NCBI RefSeq assembly: GCF_002056795.1
Contig: NZ_CP020104.1
Coordinates: 3,173,001 to 3,237,000 of the forward strand
Length of the DNA stretch: 64,000 bases
From: Spirosoma aerolatum
GTDB lineage: Bacteria; Bacteroidota; Bacteroidia; Cytophagales; Spirosomataceae
Direction: 5' to 3'
Positions 16,415 through 25,861 of the stretch are shown piece by piece (positions within the stretch are counted from its first letter, which is position 1; each line of letters opens with the position of its first letter). Below the pieces are notes generated by a model. The model saw only the letters and a list, made by a program, of their open reading frames with translations, did not search any database and was not told where the DNA came from. Made by a program: the position numbers and the translations under genes.

Positions 16415-16847
16415 CGTTTCGTTGTTTGCCTCAAAGTTGCACCCTGACCTACCGGGGGCCAATGGTAGTTGCTACGAAACGGAAAAAACGCCCGTTGAAG
16501 TGAGCTGTGGGGCTGTTTGGAAACACTATGATGCAGTGAGGCCGTTCAATAGAATAGCTCGTATAAGTGCCAGAAAAATAGATGTTTGGAATGATTTTTG
16601 CCTTTTTTAGAGGGGATATGTGGCATTTGGAATGTATCGTAGAGCTTAGAAATTTATGGGCTGGTAGCACAAAATTTTTGTGGTGATTCAAAGGGTTATC
16701 TCTACGATAAATAATCGACGTATAAGCGCTAACTGCTACCGGACAGTAAATAGTGCAGGTTTGTTACTAATCAAATTGGGTACTATCGGTGTACATTTGA
16801 CAGTACCCATTTCCGGTTTTTCTCACGTTTCATATTTGGCATAGATT
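16415..16847. other. 433-bp divergent intergenic region
   Basis: It separates the GT1 gene from the repeat-protein gene. No convincing coding frame is present. A minus-strand frame of 80 codons (16449-16691) has no recognisable features. The only signal I can point to is the -7 element at 16792-16799. Confidence 0.5.
16792..16799 (+). promoter_or_regulatory. Candidate -7 element for the repeat-protein gene
   Basis: TACATTTG matches TAnnTTTG exactly, 49 bp before the ATG at 16848. No TTG stands at the ideal -33 distance, so support is partial. Confidence 0.35.
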
Positions 16848-19800
16848 ATGATGAAATCTATATCTCGACTTTTCAATGGTAATCGGTTCGTAATAGCGTT
16901 GTTTATTCTGGGCTTCCCCAGTATTGGCTGGTGTCAATCCAACTATGCCGTCACAACGCCTAACTCGGTCACTCCCGGTAATTTCAATACATTGGTTGGG
17001 CCTTTTGCCGGAAATAGCTCCATGCGTGGATTGTATAACGTATTTATGGGGTACAATGCCGGGCAATCAACTACAACAGGCTATTACAATGTCTTTATGG
17101 GGTTTGGTACCGGACAGGCAAACACAACCGGTTCTCAAAACACATTTGTTGGTATAAATGTCGGGGCCAACAATACGATTGGTTCTCAGAATGCCATGCT
17201 AGGTGGTTATGCCGGGCAGTTCAACACAACAGGTTTCTCAAATTCATTTTTAGGCTCATATGCCGGATATAGCAATACCATTGGCTCACAGAATGTATTC
17301 CTGGGCACATATGCTGGATATACCAACGCAACAGGCGTCGACAATGCGTTTATCGGTAGTTTTGCCGGGTATAGAAACACAGGTTCGCAGAATGCGTTTA
17401 TAGGCAGCTTTGCCGGGTATAATAATTCGACTGGTGCCCGAAATGCGTTTCTTGGTTTTAATGCGGGGCGGGCAGGTACTACAGGTTCACAAAATGTATT
17501 TGTTGGAACGGAAGCAGGCTTTAATACGACTACAGGGTCTTACAACGCGTTCAACGGGTACCGTGCCGGGTATAATAATACCATTGGGGCTCAAAATGTA
17601 TTTCTGGGTGAGAGTACAGGCTTTAATAATACAACAGGACTTAATAATACCTTTATCGGTAATACATCGAGCTTTTCCAATACAACTGGTTCTAATAACA
17701 TATCGGTTGGTATAAGAGCTGGTTATAGTAATCTGTCGGGGTCTAATAATGTGCTAGTTGGGGATTCGGCAGGCTATACTAATACAGTGGGCAATAATGT
17801 GTTCATAGGCTCTAAAGCTGGTTTTCTGAATATAGCCGGGCTTCAAAACACGTTTATAGGATTTCAGTCAGGCTATAGCAGCACGGCTGGCGTCAATACA
17901 TTTGTCGGGTATTTATCGGGCCGTGCTAATACGACCGGAACGCAGAACACCTTTTTAGGCGCTACTGCAGGTAGAAATACGACAACGGGGTCCTCTAATC
18001 TATTTGTAGGTGATAGTGTAGGCCAGACGAACACCGTGGGCCGTTTTAATACGTTTCTGGGAAGCCGGAGTGGCTTTCGTAATGTAAGTGGAGAGAGTAA
18101 TGTGTTTATTGGCCAGCAGACAGGGTTTTCTAACACGACAGGATTTAATAACACCTTCATCGGTAATACATCGAGTTTTTCAAACACAACCGGTTCGAAT
18201 AACGTATCGGTTGGCATCCGGGCCGGTTATAGTAATCTGTCGGGGTCTAATAATGTGCTAGTTGGGGATTCGGCAGGCTATACTAATACAGTGGGCAATA
18301 ATGTGTTCATAGGCTCTAAAGCTGGTTTTCTGAATATAGCCGGGCTTCAAAACACGTTTATAGGATTTCAGTCAGGCTATAGCAGCACGGCTGGCGTCAA
18401 TACATTTGTCGGGTATTTATCGGGCCGCGCGAACACCACTGGAACTCAGAATACATTTTTAGGAGTGAGTACTGGCCGAAGCAATACAACCGGTTCCTTT
18501 AATCTGTTTCTGGGGGATAGTGTAGGACAGGCGAACACCGTAGGACGATTTAATACGTTTCTGGGGAGCCTCAGCGGTTTTCGTAATATAACTGGAGAGA
18601 GCAACGTTTTTGTGGGTCAGCAAACGGGTTATAGTAATCTATCTGGAATAGCAAACACGTTTGTTGGCTATAATACGGGGTATGCTAATACTACGGGTTA
18701 TAGCAACATAGCCCTAGGAATTCGGGCCAATTATGCTAATACCACAGGGCATAATAATGTGGTGATTGGGGATTCGGCTGGTTACAGCAATATAAATTCA
18801 GGAAATGTTTTTGTTGGGTCTAAAGCAGGATATGCTACAACGTCAGGTGGGCTCAACGTGTTTGCCGGTAATCAAGCTGGGGTTAAAAATATTACAGGTG
18901 GCTCCAATTCCTTTTTTGGTAACTTGTCTGGCTTTAATAATACGTCCGGTAGTGGGAATACTTTTGTTGGCGATAGCACAGGGTATACTAATAACACTGG
19001 TTCCCGAAATACATACGTAGGGCAACGGTCTGGCTTTATCGGTAATGCAACAGGTACGAATAATGTATTTATTGGTTATGCTGCCGGTGTTAATGCCGCT
19101 AACACCACTATTACCAATTCGGCTGCTATTGGTGCTAATGCCATTGTCAATCAGAGTAATTCAATTGTATTGGGTGGGACTGGAGCAAACTCGGTGAGCG
19201 TTGGCATAGGCAATACGGCTCCTAATGCCAAACTGGAGATTACTTCATCGACCTCTGGCGTGAGCGGCTTACGATTTACGAATCTGACATCAGATGTTAT
19301 ACCCACAGGTACAGTTACTAAGGTTTTAACTGTCAATTCGAATGGCGATGTATACCTGGCTAACGTGGCCTCAGGTACTGTTGTCTCTACAACCGTAATC
19401 TCTACATCCGTTGTCAGTAATACAAATGTTGGAACCACTGATAACCTGTGGTTACGGCAGAATGGTAATCTGTTTCCAGTTCGGGACGACGCTGTAGTAA
19501 TTGGTGCTTTGGTTACTAAAATACCTGTTGGATATAAATTATATGTACAGGAAGGCATTTTAACAGAAAAAATCAAAGTGGCTATCAAAAACTCGGCAGA
19601 ATGGAGCGACCATGTATTTGAACCAAGTTATCGGCTAAAAAGCCTGAGTGAAGTTCAGCAATTTATACAGCGGAATAAACATTTGCCCGGTATACCCTCT
19701 GCGAAAGAAATGGTTGAACAGGGGAACGACCTCCATAAAACCGATGCAAAGCTGCTGGAAAAAATAGAAGAACTAACCTTATACAGCATCCAGCTTGAAA

Positions 19801-19925
19801 AAGAAAATCAGGAGCAGCGGACAGTTAACCAGGAACAGGGAAAGAAGCTTAAGTCAGTAGAAGAGGAATTGCAAAGTTTGAAACAGATGGTTCAACAGCT
19901 ATTGCAGAAGTCGGATAAAAAATAG
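16848..19925 (+). CDS. Large secreted repeat protein (about forty 17-residue GxxNxFxGxxAGxxNTT repeats) with a tail-fibre-like C-terminus
   Basis: This is a 1025-residue protein. A signal peptide covers residues 1-27 (ending GWCQ). Residues about 45-745 are tandem units of about 17 residues of the form TGSQNVFLGTYAGYTNA, low in charge and rich in N, G, T, S and F, which should stack as a beta-solenoid or YadA-head-like roll. At about 755-785 AAIGANAIVNQSNSIVLGG is YadA-like. VGIGNTAPNAKLEI follows. The C-terminus (about 915-985, WSDHVFEPSYRLKSLSEV to LLEKIEELTLY) is the domain common to Bacteroidota tail-fibre-like surface proteins, and a coiled coil ends the protein. It is probably a trimeric surface fibre or adhesin (inference). 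It ends at a strong terminator. Confidence 0.85.
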   Translation: MMKSISRLFNGNRFVIALFILGFPSIGWCQSNYAVTTPNSVTPGNFNTLVGPFAGNSSMRGLYNVFMGYNAGQSTTTGYYNVFMGFGTGQANTTGSQNTFVGINVGANNTIGSQNAMLGGYAGQFNTTGFSNSFLGSYAGYSNTIGSQNVFLGTYAGYTNATGVDNAFIGSFAGYRNTGSQNAFIGSFAGYNNSTGARNAFLGFNAGRAGTTGSQNVFVGTEAGFNTTTGSYNAFNGYRAGYNNTIGAQNVFLGESTGFNNTTGLNNTFIGNTSSFSNTTGSNNISVGIRAGYSNLSGSNNVLVGDSAGYTNTVGNNVFIGSKAGFLNIAGLQNTFIGFQSGYSSTAGVNTFVGYLSGRANTTGTQNTFLGATAGRNTTTGSSNLFVGDSVGQTNTVGRFNTFLGSRSGFRNVSGESNVFIGQQTGFSNTTGFNNTFIGNTSSFSNTTGSNNVSVGIRAGYSNLSGSNNVLVGDSAGYTNTVGNNVFIGSKAGFLNIAGLQNTFIGFQSGYSSTAGVNTFVGYLSGRANTTGTQNTFLGVSTGRSNTTGSFNLFLGDSVGQANTVGRFNTFLGSLSGFRNITGESNVFVGQQTGYSNLSGIANTFVGYNTGYANTTGYSNIALGIRANYANTTGHNNVVIGDSAGYSNINSGNVFVGSKAGYATTSGGLNVFAGNQAGVKNITGGSNSFFGNLSGFNNTSGSGNTFVGDSTGYTNNTGSRNTYVGQRSGFIGNATGTNNVFIGYAAGVNAANTTITNSAAIGANAIVNQSNSIVLGGTGANSVSVGIGNTAPNAKLEITSSTSGVSGLRFTNLTSDVIPTGTVTKVLTVNSNGDVYLANVASGTVVSTTVISTSVVSNTNVGTTDNLWLRQNGNLFPVRDDAVVIGALVTKIPVGYKLYVQEGILTEKIKVAIKNSAEWSDHVFEPSYRLKSLSEVQQFIQRNKHLPGIPSAKEMVEQGNDLHKTDAKLLEKIEELTLYSIQLEKENQEQRTVNQEQGKKLKSVEEELQSLKQMVQQLLQKSDKK
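17721..17923 (+). repeat. 203-bp exact duplication, copy 1 (inside the repeat-protein gene)
   Basis: This stretch is identical base for base to 18225-18427, 504 bp (168 codons) downstream. The flanking repeat units are similar but have diverged. Confidence 0.9.
18225..18427 (+). repeat. 203-bp exact duplication, copy 2 (inside the repeat-protein gene)
   Basis: It is identical to 17721-17923. The reading frame is kept because the 504-bp offset is a multiple of three. The copies form the core of a 168-residue super-repeat. Confidence 0.9.
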
Positions 19926-19938
19926 TCGGATAGAAACC

Positions 19939-19992
19939 CGTTAGACTAAAAAAGCCCTCCAGGATTTTCTGGAGGGCTTTTTTAGTCTAACG
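19939..19992. terminator. Strong bidirectional terminator
   Basis: Perfect 24-bp arms (19939-19962 and 19969-19992) have a 6-nt loop. The GC-rich core AGCCCTCCAG is flanked by A and T runs, so it can stop the repeat-protein gene and the convergent WecA-like gene. Confidence 0.92.
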
Positions 19993-19999
19993 AAGATTT

Positions 20000-21208
20000 T
20001 CATAAATAATCGATAATTCGTTTTCCCGTAATGCCACTTTGTAATTCCCGACGCAATACGGCCCGCCGACGGCGGGGATGCGTGGTTATGTATTTCACCC
20101 GCATTTTAAGGCCGAAGCTAACAAGCATGTAAATGCCAAATAAACCGGCAATAATTACGAGTGAGAACGTATTTGAAATGTTGCGATGTAGTAGTAGGAA
20201 CAGTATGGTATTGAATAACGAAACGCCACATAGAACGGCCGTTGCACCAATATGCGACAGGCCGTTATCGAGTAGAATATGGTGCATGTGATTACGATCG
20301 GCAGAAAATGGAGATCGCCCTGCCAATATCCGAACCAGAAATACACGTAGCGTATCGAAAATGGGGATAATCAGAACAACGATAGCCAGAATTGGAGCAT
20401 TGAAAAAAGCCGTAGGCTCATACCGATAAGAGGCATTCAGACTGACAAACCGTACTGCGAAAAAAGCCAGCATAAACCCAATAATCAGGGAGCCAGTATT
20501 ACCCATAAAAATCTTACTCGTTTTTGAAAAGTTGAACCGTAGAAAGCCCAACAATGCTCCGGCAAGTGTGAAAGCCAAACAAGCCATCGAAAAGTGATTG
20601 GTCATCAAAAACCATCCCCCAAATGTGCCGCTGGCAATCGTAGCGATACCGCCCGCTAGTCCATCAATCCCATCTATAAGGTTTATGGCATTTGTAAGGG
20701 CAATAAAAATGAAACAAGTCAGCAGGATACCAACAATTTCGGCCACGTGATGAAAACCCATAATACCATACAGATAATCGATACGAAGGTCGCCGAAGAA
20801 AATCAGGATCATGGCCGCTAAAACCTGAAACATGATTTTTTTCGCTGGGTCGATCCCTACCAAATCATCCTTGATACCAATAAAGAATAGTATCGTCATT
20901 CCGGCAATAGAGAGATTTGTCCGGTAAATTTCGGTTTGATCAATATTTGGCCATAGGAAATACGAAATAAGCAGACCTGCAAAAATGGCGATTCCTCCGA
21001 AGGTAGGGGTAGGTGTAGAGTGAGCCCGCCGTTCGCCTGGCTTCTCCATCAGCGATTTCAGTTCGGAGATTTTAATGATAACTGGTATCGCAACGACCGA
21101 TACAAAACAGGCGACCAAAAACGATAATACGCATTGGTAAAGCCCGAGTGTAAACAGATCGTCTTTGAATTTATGTTGTAGGTAGGCAATGAATAAGTCG
21201 ATGTTCAT
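20000..21208 (-). CDS. Polyprenyl-phosphate sugar-1-phosphate transferase (WecA/MraY family)
   Basis: This is a 402-residue membrane protein with about 10-11 hydrophobic helices. It carries AHSTPTPTFGGIAI, NAINLIDGIDGLAGGIA (DGIDGLAGG loop) and NHMHHILLDNG (HxH loop), which define the WecA/TagO group. These enzymes start glycan synthesis by moving a HexNAc-1-phosphate onto undecaprenyl phosphate on the cytoplasmic face. The position usually reading MGDxGS is MGNTGS here, with Asn for Asp. It is the last gene of the minus-strand start of the polysaccharide locus and probably provides its lipid-linked primer. Confidence 0.9.
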   Translation of the reverse strand: MNIDLFIAYLQHKFKDDLFTLGLYQCVLSFLVACFVSVVAIPVIIKISELKSLMEKPGERRAHSTPTPTFGGIAIFAGLLISYFLWPNIDQTEIYRTNLSIAGMTILFFIGIKDDLVGIDPAKKIMFQVLAAMILIFFGDLRIDYLYGIMGFHHVAEIVGILLTCFIFIALTNAINLIDGIDGLAGGIATIASGTFGGWFLMTNHFSMACLAFTLAGALLGFLRFNFSKTSKIFMGNTGSLIIGFMLAFFAVRFVSLNASYRYEPTAFFNAPILAIVVLIIPIFDTLRVFLVRILAGRSPFSADRNHMHHILLDNGLSHIGATAVLCGVSLFNTILFLLLHRNISNTFSLVIIAGLFGIYMLVSFGLKMRVKYITTHPRRRRAVLRRELQSGITGKRIIDYL

Positions 21209-21372
21209 AAGGCAGGACGTTTAATTACTGATTCCCTTTCTGGGTTTTTCGTCAGTTTGCGTCGAGTAATGCTACCTAAGCCAACCGGGTATTTCGTATT
21301 TGGGGCTGTAAGGAGCATAAAATTCATGGGTTTAGCTAATAGGGAAAAGAAAATCTGATTTAACGGTTGAGA

Positions 21373-22146
21373 TTACAATGGATTGGCAGGCTCAGGAGGT
21401 TTGCTAATATATTGTTTAAGTTTACGCAACGGCTTCAACCACAATGTGAAAAAGTACGGCTTGAGACCGTTTAGTTCCCAGGCCAGTTTGTCTTCCCGAT
21501 TAGCTCGAAGCCTGTTTTGCAAGCTACTGTTACTGATTCCGCCGGCTCTCATAACTATTGTTACTTCATCCATGTAGGCAATTTTAGCATTATTTTTGTG
21601 GATGAATCGTAACATAAGTTCGTAATCGGCAGCACTTTTCATGTCAAGGCGAAAAGAACCATAGCGCTCATAGAGCCAGCGTTTCGCAAAAAACGAAAGG
21701 TGACCCGGCATCCAGCCCCACAGGAACGCATTCGTGCTATACCAACCCGATCGCCAGTAGCGCTTAAGTCGTTGGGGGTTTACCCGGTCAACATAAAGCA
21801 TATCGCCATATACCGCGTCGCTACCTGTGCGCTCGAATGTCGCTACCATATGCTCAATAACACGATTGTGACGATAAAAGTCATCCGCATTCAGCAAACC
21901 GATAATCTCACCGGTAGCCATACGAATGCCTTTGTTCATAGCATCGTATAGCCCATTGTCGGGTTCCGAGATAAATCGAGCAATTTTGGTGCCGTACGAT
22001 TGAATGATGTCGATAGTACTATCCGTCGATTTTCCGTCCACAATGATGTATTCAATATCTGGATAGGTCTGATTCAGAATCGATTCGATGCAGTCCCGAA
22101 TAAATTCCGCACCATTGTAAACAACCGTTATAATAGAAACTTTCAC
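21373..22146 (-). CDS. Family 2 glycosyltransferase
   Basis: This is a 257-residue protein. I place the start at GTG 22146 (VKVSIITVVYNG), where GTGA overlaps the stop codon of the acetyltransferase gene by 4 nt. The frame is open further upstream, but those residues are out-of-frame acetyltransferase sequence. The GT-A fold is clear: IITVVYNGAEFIRDCIESIL, IIVDGKSTDST, then LLNADDFYRHNRV with the metal-binding DD. It should add a sugar from a nucleotide donor to the growing lipid-linked glycan on the cytoplasmic side. Confidence 0.88.
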   Translation of the reverse strand: MKVSIITVVYNGAEFIRDCIESILNQTYPDIEYIIVDGKSTDSTIDIIQSYGTKIARFISEPDNGLYDAMNKGIRMATGEIIGLLNADDFYRHNRVIEHMVATFERTGSDAVYGDMLYVDRVNPQRLKRYWRSGWYSTNAFLWGWMPGHLSFFAKRWLYERYGSFRLDMKSAADYELMLRFIHKNNAKIAYMDEVTIVMRAGGISNSSLQNRLRANREDKLAWELNGLKPYFFTLWLKPLRKLKQYISKPPEPANPL

Positions 22147-22709
22147 GCCGTTATGGTTCGTTTGCGGATAAAGGCAGCCGGATTGCCCTGATAAATGCTG
22201 TATGCGTCTAATGAACGCGTGGCTACTGAATTGACCGACAGTACCGAATGCGATTCGCAGCGGACACCTGCACATACAACTGACCTGGCTCCAATCCAGA
22301 CCCCATCTTCTAATGAAATCGGTCGGGTAGTCAGATCGAAGGTTATGCTTCGATAGTTGTGGTTGCCTGTTAGAATCATGGCTCCCTGCGACAGGCAGGC
22401 GTTGTTGCCGATAACTACCTGGCTTAAGTTGTCGATCCAGACCTGCTCTCCAATCCAGACGTAATCGCCAATCTCCAGTAACCAAGGGTATTTGATGTTC
22501 ACCGCTGGTTTGATCATCACATTGCGTCCAATTTTAGCCCCGAATAAACGTAAAACTGCTACTTTGAGCCTGACAGGTATAGGTAAATAGGTATTTAAAA
22601 AATAGGCGTTTACAAGAAACCAAAGCAAAACCCGCCAGCGGGGACCGTGGTTGTACCAGCTATTGTCGAAGCGTGACAGGTCTGTTTTTTCATTGATCTG
22701 TTCCCTCAT
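22143..22709 (-). CDS. WcaF-like O-acetyltransferase (left-handed beta-helix)
   Basis: This is a 188-residue protein. Hexapeptide repeats run from about residue 60 to 165 (IGRNVMIKPAVNIKYPW, VVIGNNACLSQGAMI, VWIGARSVVCAGVR), and the GNHNYRS loop and the IYQGNPAAFIRKR end are typical of the colanic-acid acetyltransferase WcaF group. It probably acetylates a sugar of the polysaccharide using acetyl-CoA. Its stop codon overlaps the start of the GT2 gene at 22146, so the two are translationally coupled. Confidence 0.88.
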   Translation of the reverse strand: MREQINEKTDLSRFDNSWYNHGPRWRVLLWFLVNAYFLNTYLPIPVRLKVAVLRLFGAKIGRNVMIKPAVNIKYPWLLEIGDYVWIGEQVWIDNLSQVVIGNNACLSQGAMILTGNHNYRSITFDLTTRPISLEDGVWIGARSVVCAGVRCESHSVLSVNSVATRSLDAYSIYQGNPAAFIRKRTITA

Positions 22710-22750
22710 GCTAATCTTGTGCCTGAATAAGCCTATCAGTTAATTTCGGT

Positions 22751-23683
22751 TCAGGATTGGGTAACCTGTTGAGGACGAATCGCTCGCAGGTCTTTACCAT
22801 ACTCGGTTTTAAAGTAATTGATAATGGCCTCTTTATCGTTACCAATCCGAATGTCTAGTTCCAGAAGCTTGGCATCGACCAGATAGCGATACCACAAGCC
22901 TTGCAGAAAACACCAGACAAAACCCGGTCGCCCGTCCAGAAAGCCTAATCGGATGAAGTAGCGATAGACGAAATACAGGATGGGCCGCGTGAAATATGGC
23001 ATCGACGCATACATTTCCTTTAAAAATCGAATTCGCTGGTCCTGCGTTCCAAAAAAACGAGGTTGTACTTTTTCGGCCTGATCAAACTGATGACGGTAGT
23101 TGAGCAGGTTAATCATTTCCAGAATCGTATAATGATTATGTTTCTGCGTCCACCAAGTCAGGTTATTCAAGTTATGATCGACAATGTCGTGATCGAAATG
23201 TATGGGCTCACCCTTTGTTAATTTTATGTGTTCATCATGCCACACTTGTTCACAAAAACCGTCTCCTCTACGCCATAGTCGAAGCAGCCAGATTGGATAA
23301 AAACCACCATAGCGAATCCAGCGATTCAGAAAGAATACCCGTCGCTTTACATACACACCACCCGTGGAATCGGGCAGGGTAGCCAGACGTTGGTTGATTT
23401 CGGATGCCAACTCCGGCATAACGTATTCGTCAGCATCCATACGCATAAGCCAGGTTGTCTGAAAAGGCGTATGCGCAATGCCAAAATTGAACTGAGTGGC
23501 GTAATTAACCCAGGTATTTTGCACCACAACTGCCCCCATAGACCGGGCAATCTCAACGGTTCGATCAGTTGAAAACGAATCAACAATGAAGATTTTATCC
23601 GTAAACGGGAGTAGGCTATCCAAACAGCGAGCAATGTGTTTTTCCTCGTTGTGTGTCAGGATGATGACAGATACGTCGGTCAT
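22751..23683 (-). CDS. Family 2 glycosyltransferase (WaaE/KdtX-like)
   Basis: This is a 310-residue protein with DVSVIILTHNEEKHIARCL at the N-terminus, IVDSFSTDRT, and the metal site RMDADEYV at about residue 103. The C-terminal half holds HDIVDHNLNNLTWWTQKHN and an amphipathic region typical of the WaaE-like GT2 group that works on lipopolysaccharide or capsule cores. It is the first gene of this minus-strand group, divergent from the type IX-secreted esterase gene across 132 bp. Confidence 0.88.
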   Translation of the reverse strand: MTDVSVIILTHNEEKHIARCLDSLLPFTDKIFIVDSFSTDRTVEIARSMGAVVVQNTWVNYATQFNFGIAHTPFQTTWLMRMDADEYVMPELASEINQRLATLPDSTGGVYVKRRVFFLNRWIRYGGFYPIWLLRLWRRGDGFCEQVWHDEHIKLTKGEPIHFDHDIVDHNLNNLTWWTQKHNHYTILEMINLLNYRHQFDQAEKVQPRFFGTQDQRIRFLKEMYASMPYFTRPILYFVYRYFIRLGFLDGRPGFVWCFLQGLWYRYLVDAKLLELDIRIGNDKEAIINYFKTEYGKDLRAIRPQQVTQS

Positions 23684-23767
23684 ACTTAAAGTTACTGTTT
23701 GCTCAATAAATAGCCTTTTTTGCCGACTTATGTAAAAAAAGACTTATTTTACCAACACATTCCTCAA

Positions 23768-23796
23768 TTGAAGGAAGATGCAATATTATAACTTTT
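23768..23796 (+). promoter_or_regulatory. Candidate promoter of the esterase gene
   Basis: TTG at 23768-23770 lies 18 nt before TAACTTTT at 23789-23796. This resembles -33 TTG / -7 TAnnTTTG and would give a short leader before the GTG at 23816. Confidence 0.4.
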
Positions 23797-23815
23797 TTTA
23801 TACTCGGCAAAGCTT

Positions 23816-25798
23816 GTGAAGGCACTTTACATTACAGTTATATTGTTTTTGTACTATTTCACCACATCAGCTCAAGTAGTTTTTCTACAAATGCCGCATC
23901 CATATCAGCTTTTTCCGCGAGATGCTAATAACCAGGCCGAAGTCGTGATTAGTGGTATTAATTATACACCCTGGTACACAAAACTGAATATGGAAGTGTG
24001 GCGCGAAGACTCGCTAATTAGTGTTCAAACCAAGACACTAGTGCCTAACGTCGATAGTACATTGTTTCGTTTTTCATCGGTTATCAAAGCGGAGCGGGCC
24101 CAATATACATTCAAAGTATATGTCTATACACAGACCGATTCAGCGCTGATCGCCAATCAAAATGGAGTGGTTTGTGGAGACTTCTTTATTATTCATGGTC
24201 AGTCTAATGCGTTGGCTCTGGCTCAGCTCGAAGAATATTACTCGTATAGTTTTGATGATAAATACCTGCGGAATGCAGGGTATTCAGCCGGCGAATCGCC
24301 AGATAAAATAGCTTGGTATCCAGCTAAACAGCCCTATGCCAGTGTAGGTGGGTTTGGCTTGACGTTACAACGATTGATCCTACAATATTATGGTATACCA
24401 ACCTGTGTGCTTAATGGGGCAAAAGGGGGCACAGGTATCGACGCGCTAATGTTGCGTGATCCCAATAACCACGCCAATCCGTATACGATTTATGGCGATT
24501 TGTTGTATCGGGCACAGTGGGCCGGTGCTGCCAAACTCGCTAAAGCCATAATTTGGCGGCAGGGTGAGGAAGATGCGGGCACAGGTACGAAAAACTATGG
24601 TGGGAAATTCGCAACATTGTATAACCAGTTTCGCGAAGATTATGGGGATATGCGCATCTATGTGGGGCAGATTAATATCCTGAGTAATGCTAATCCACAG
24701 GATAGTGCAGCTGCATTGCGTGATTTTCAGCGACGAACGAAATATTTATTCAAGAACGTCGAAACCATTGCTACAGTTGGGACGCCGGGTTACGATGGTG
24801 TTCACTATGAACCGTTAGCGTATCAGCGCCTTGCGTTTGAGCAGTTTCGGCAGATCGCCCGTGATGTTTATGGATCGAAGGATACGGTCCAGATTAATTC
24901 GCCCGATGTTAAACGGGTATTTTATAATGTCCAGAAAGACTCTGTGACAATGGAGTTTACGGATCAGGTACTCTGGAAGAATGACACCACCTTTTTTAAT
25001 TTTGCAACCGGACAGGTGGTGGTAACTCGCTACCAGAAAGATTATTTTTACCTGGACGGGCAATCGGGGTTTGTCAAGACGGGTACACCCAATGGCAACC
25101 GGGTAAAACTAGCCCTGAGCCAGCCCGTTACCGCAAAACGATTGCGGTATTTGCCAGCCTTTTTCTCCGATGATGTGTCGGCTTTTTACGATGGCCCCAC
25201 GCTCCGAAATGCACGAGGTATGCGCGCTTTTTCATTCGATGTACCGATTGCCGATGCTATTGCTACCGTTACGACACTGGCTGCCAAGCCATTATCCGAA
25301 AAGCAGATTCAATTGAACTGGGTGGCCTCGGCTGGGTCCGATGTGCAAATTCTGGAGCGTTCAGATACCGTAGCGAACCGATTTAAGCAGATCGCTGTGC
25401 TAAGTGGAACGACCAATACGTTTACAGATCCAAATTTACCCGACATGTATGGGACGTATTATTATCGGCTTCGGGCTTATAGTAATGCGTCGGAGTCGGT
25501 ATATAGTAACGTGGTCAGAACACAACCATTGATTTTAGGAGTAGAACCTACCGAACCGATCGTACAACTCTATCCGAACCCGGTAGTCGCTGATCGGGTG
25601 CTTCATGTGAAGGCAGACCAAGTCACGTTTACCGATCTGACACTACGGGATGGTATTGGTAGGGTAGTGAAAAGCTGGCATGGAAACGTTAGAAATGCGT
25701 TCTCGCTAAGTGTAGAAGATCTTAGTACAGGTTTCTATGTAGTTGACCTGCAAACTGCCGAAGGCCATTCTCTGCGTAGAAAACTGATCATTCGATAA
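23816..25798 (+). CDS. Type IX-secreted SGNH / sialate-O-acetylesterase-like protein
   Basis: This is a 660-residue protein starting at GTG 23816, directly before a signal peptide (residues 1-19, ending TTSAQ). The esterase domain has the SGNH blocks FIIHGQSNALALAQ (nucleophile Ser, about residue 132), NGAKGGTGID, IIWRQGEEDAG and DGVHYEPLAYQR (catalytic Asp/His), matching the SASA/CE6-like group that removes acetyl groups from sugars. A fibronectin-type III-like domain covers about 480-565. Residues about 580-660 (VQLYPNPVVADRVLHV to RRKLIIR) are a type IX sorting domain, so the enzyme is exported to the surface or medium. It probably trims acetyl groups from external glycan. Confidence 0.85.
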   Translation: MKALYITVILFLYYFTTSAQVVFLQMPHPYQLFPRDANNQAEVVISGINYTPWYTKLNMEVWREDSLISVQTKTLVPNVDSTLFRFSSVIKAERAQYTFKVYVYTQTDSALIANQNGVVCGDFFIIHGQSNALALAQLEEYYSYSFDDKYLRNAGYSAGESPDKIAWYPAKQPYASVGGFGLTLQRLILQYYGIPTCVLNGAKGGTGIDALMLRDPNNHANPYTIYGDLLYRAQWAGAAKLAKAIIWRQGEEDAGTGTKNYGGKFATLYNQFREDYGDMRIYVGQINILSNANPQDSAAALRDFQRRTKYLFKNVETIATVGTPGYDGVHYEPLAYQRLAFEQFRQIARDVYGSKDTVQINSPDVKRVFYNVQKDSVTMEFTDQVLWKNDTTFFNFATGQVVVTRYQKDYFYLDGQSGFVKTGTPNGNRVKLALSQPVTAKRLRYLPAFFSDDVSAFYDGPTLRNARGMRAFSFDVPIADAIATVTTLAAKPLSEKQIQLNWVASAGSDVQILERSDTVANRFKQIAVLSGTTNTFTDPNLPDMYGTYYYRLRAYSNASESVYSNVVRTQPLILGVEPTEPIVQLYPNPVVADRVLHVKADQVTFTDLTLRDGIGRVVKSWHGNVRNAFSLSVEDLSTGFYVVDLQTAEGHSLRRKLIIR

Positions 25799-25861
25799 GA
25801 ACAAACCTTGCCTTTTCGGGGGAATACGTAGTTTTGTGGCATTAACATTTGCGAATCGGTT

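Noticed and set aside
16449..16691. Minus-strand 80-codon frame between the GT1 gene and the repeat-protein gene
   Set aside because: It has no recognisable domain, signal or coupling, overlaps the true upstream region of the GT1 gene and has unusual composition.
16860..19100. CRISPR-like regular repetition
   Set aside because: The periodicity is about 51 bp with protein-level conservation and open frame throughout. It is a coding repeat, not a CRISPR array.
22147..22485. Extension of the GT2 frame upstream of 22146
   Set aside because: It overlaps the acetyltransferase gene in another frame. The GT2 fold starts at VKVSIITVV with a GTGA overlap.
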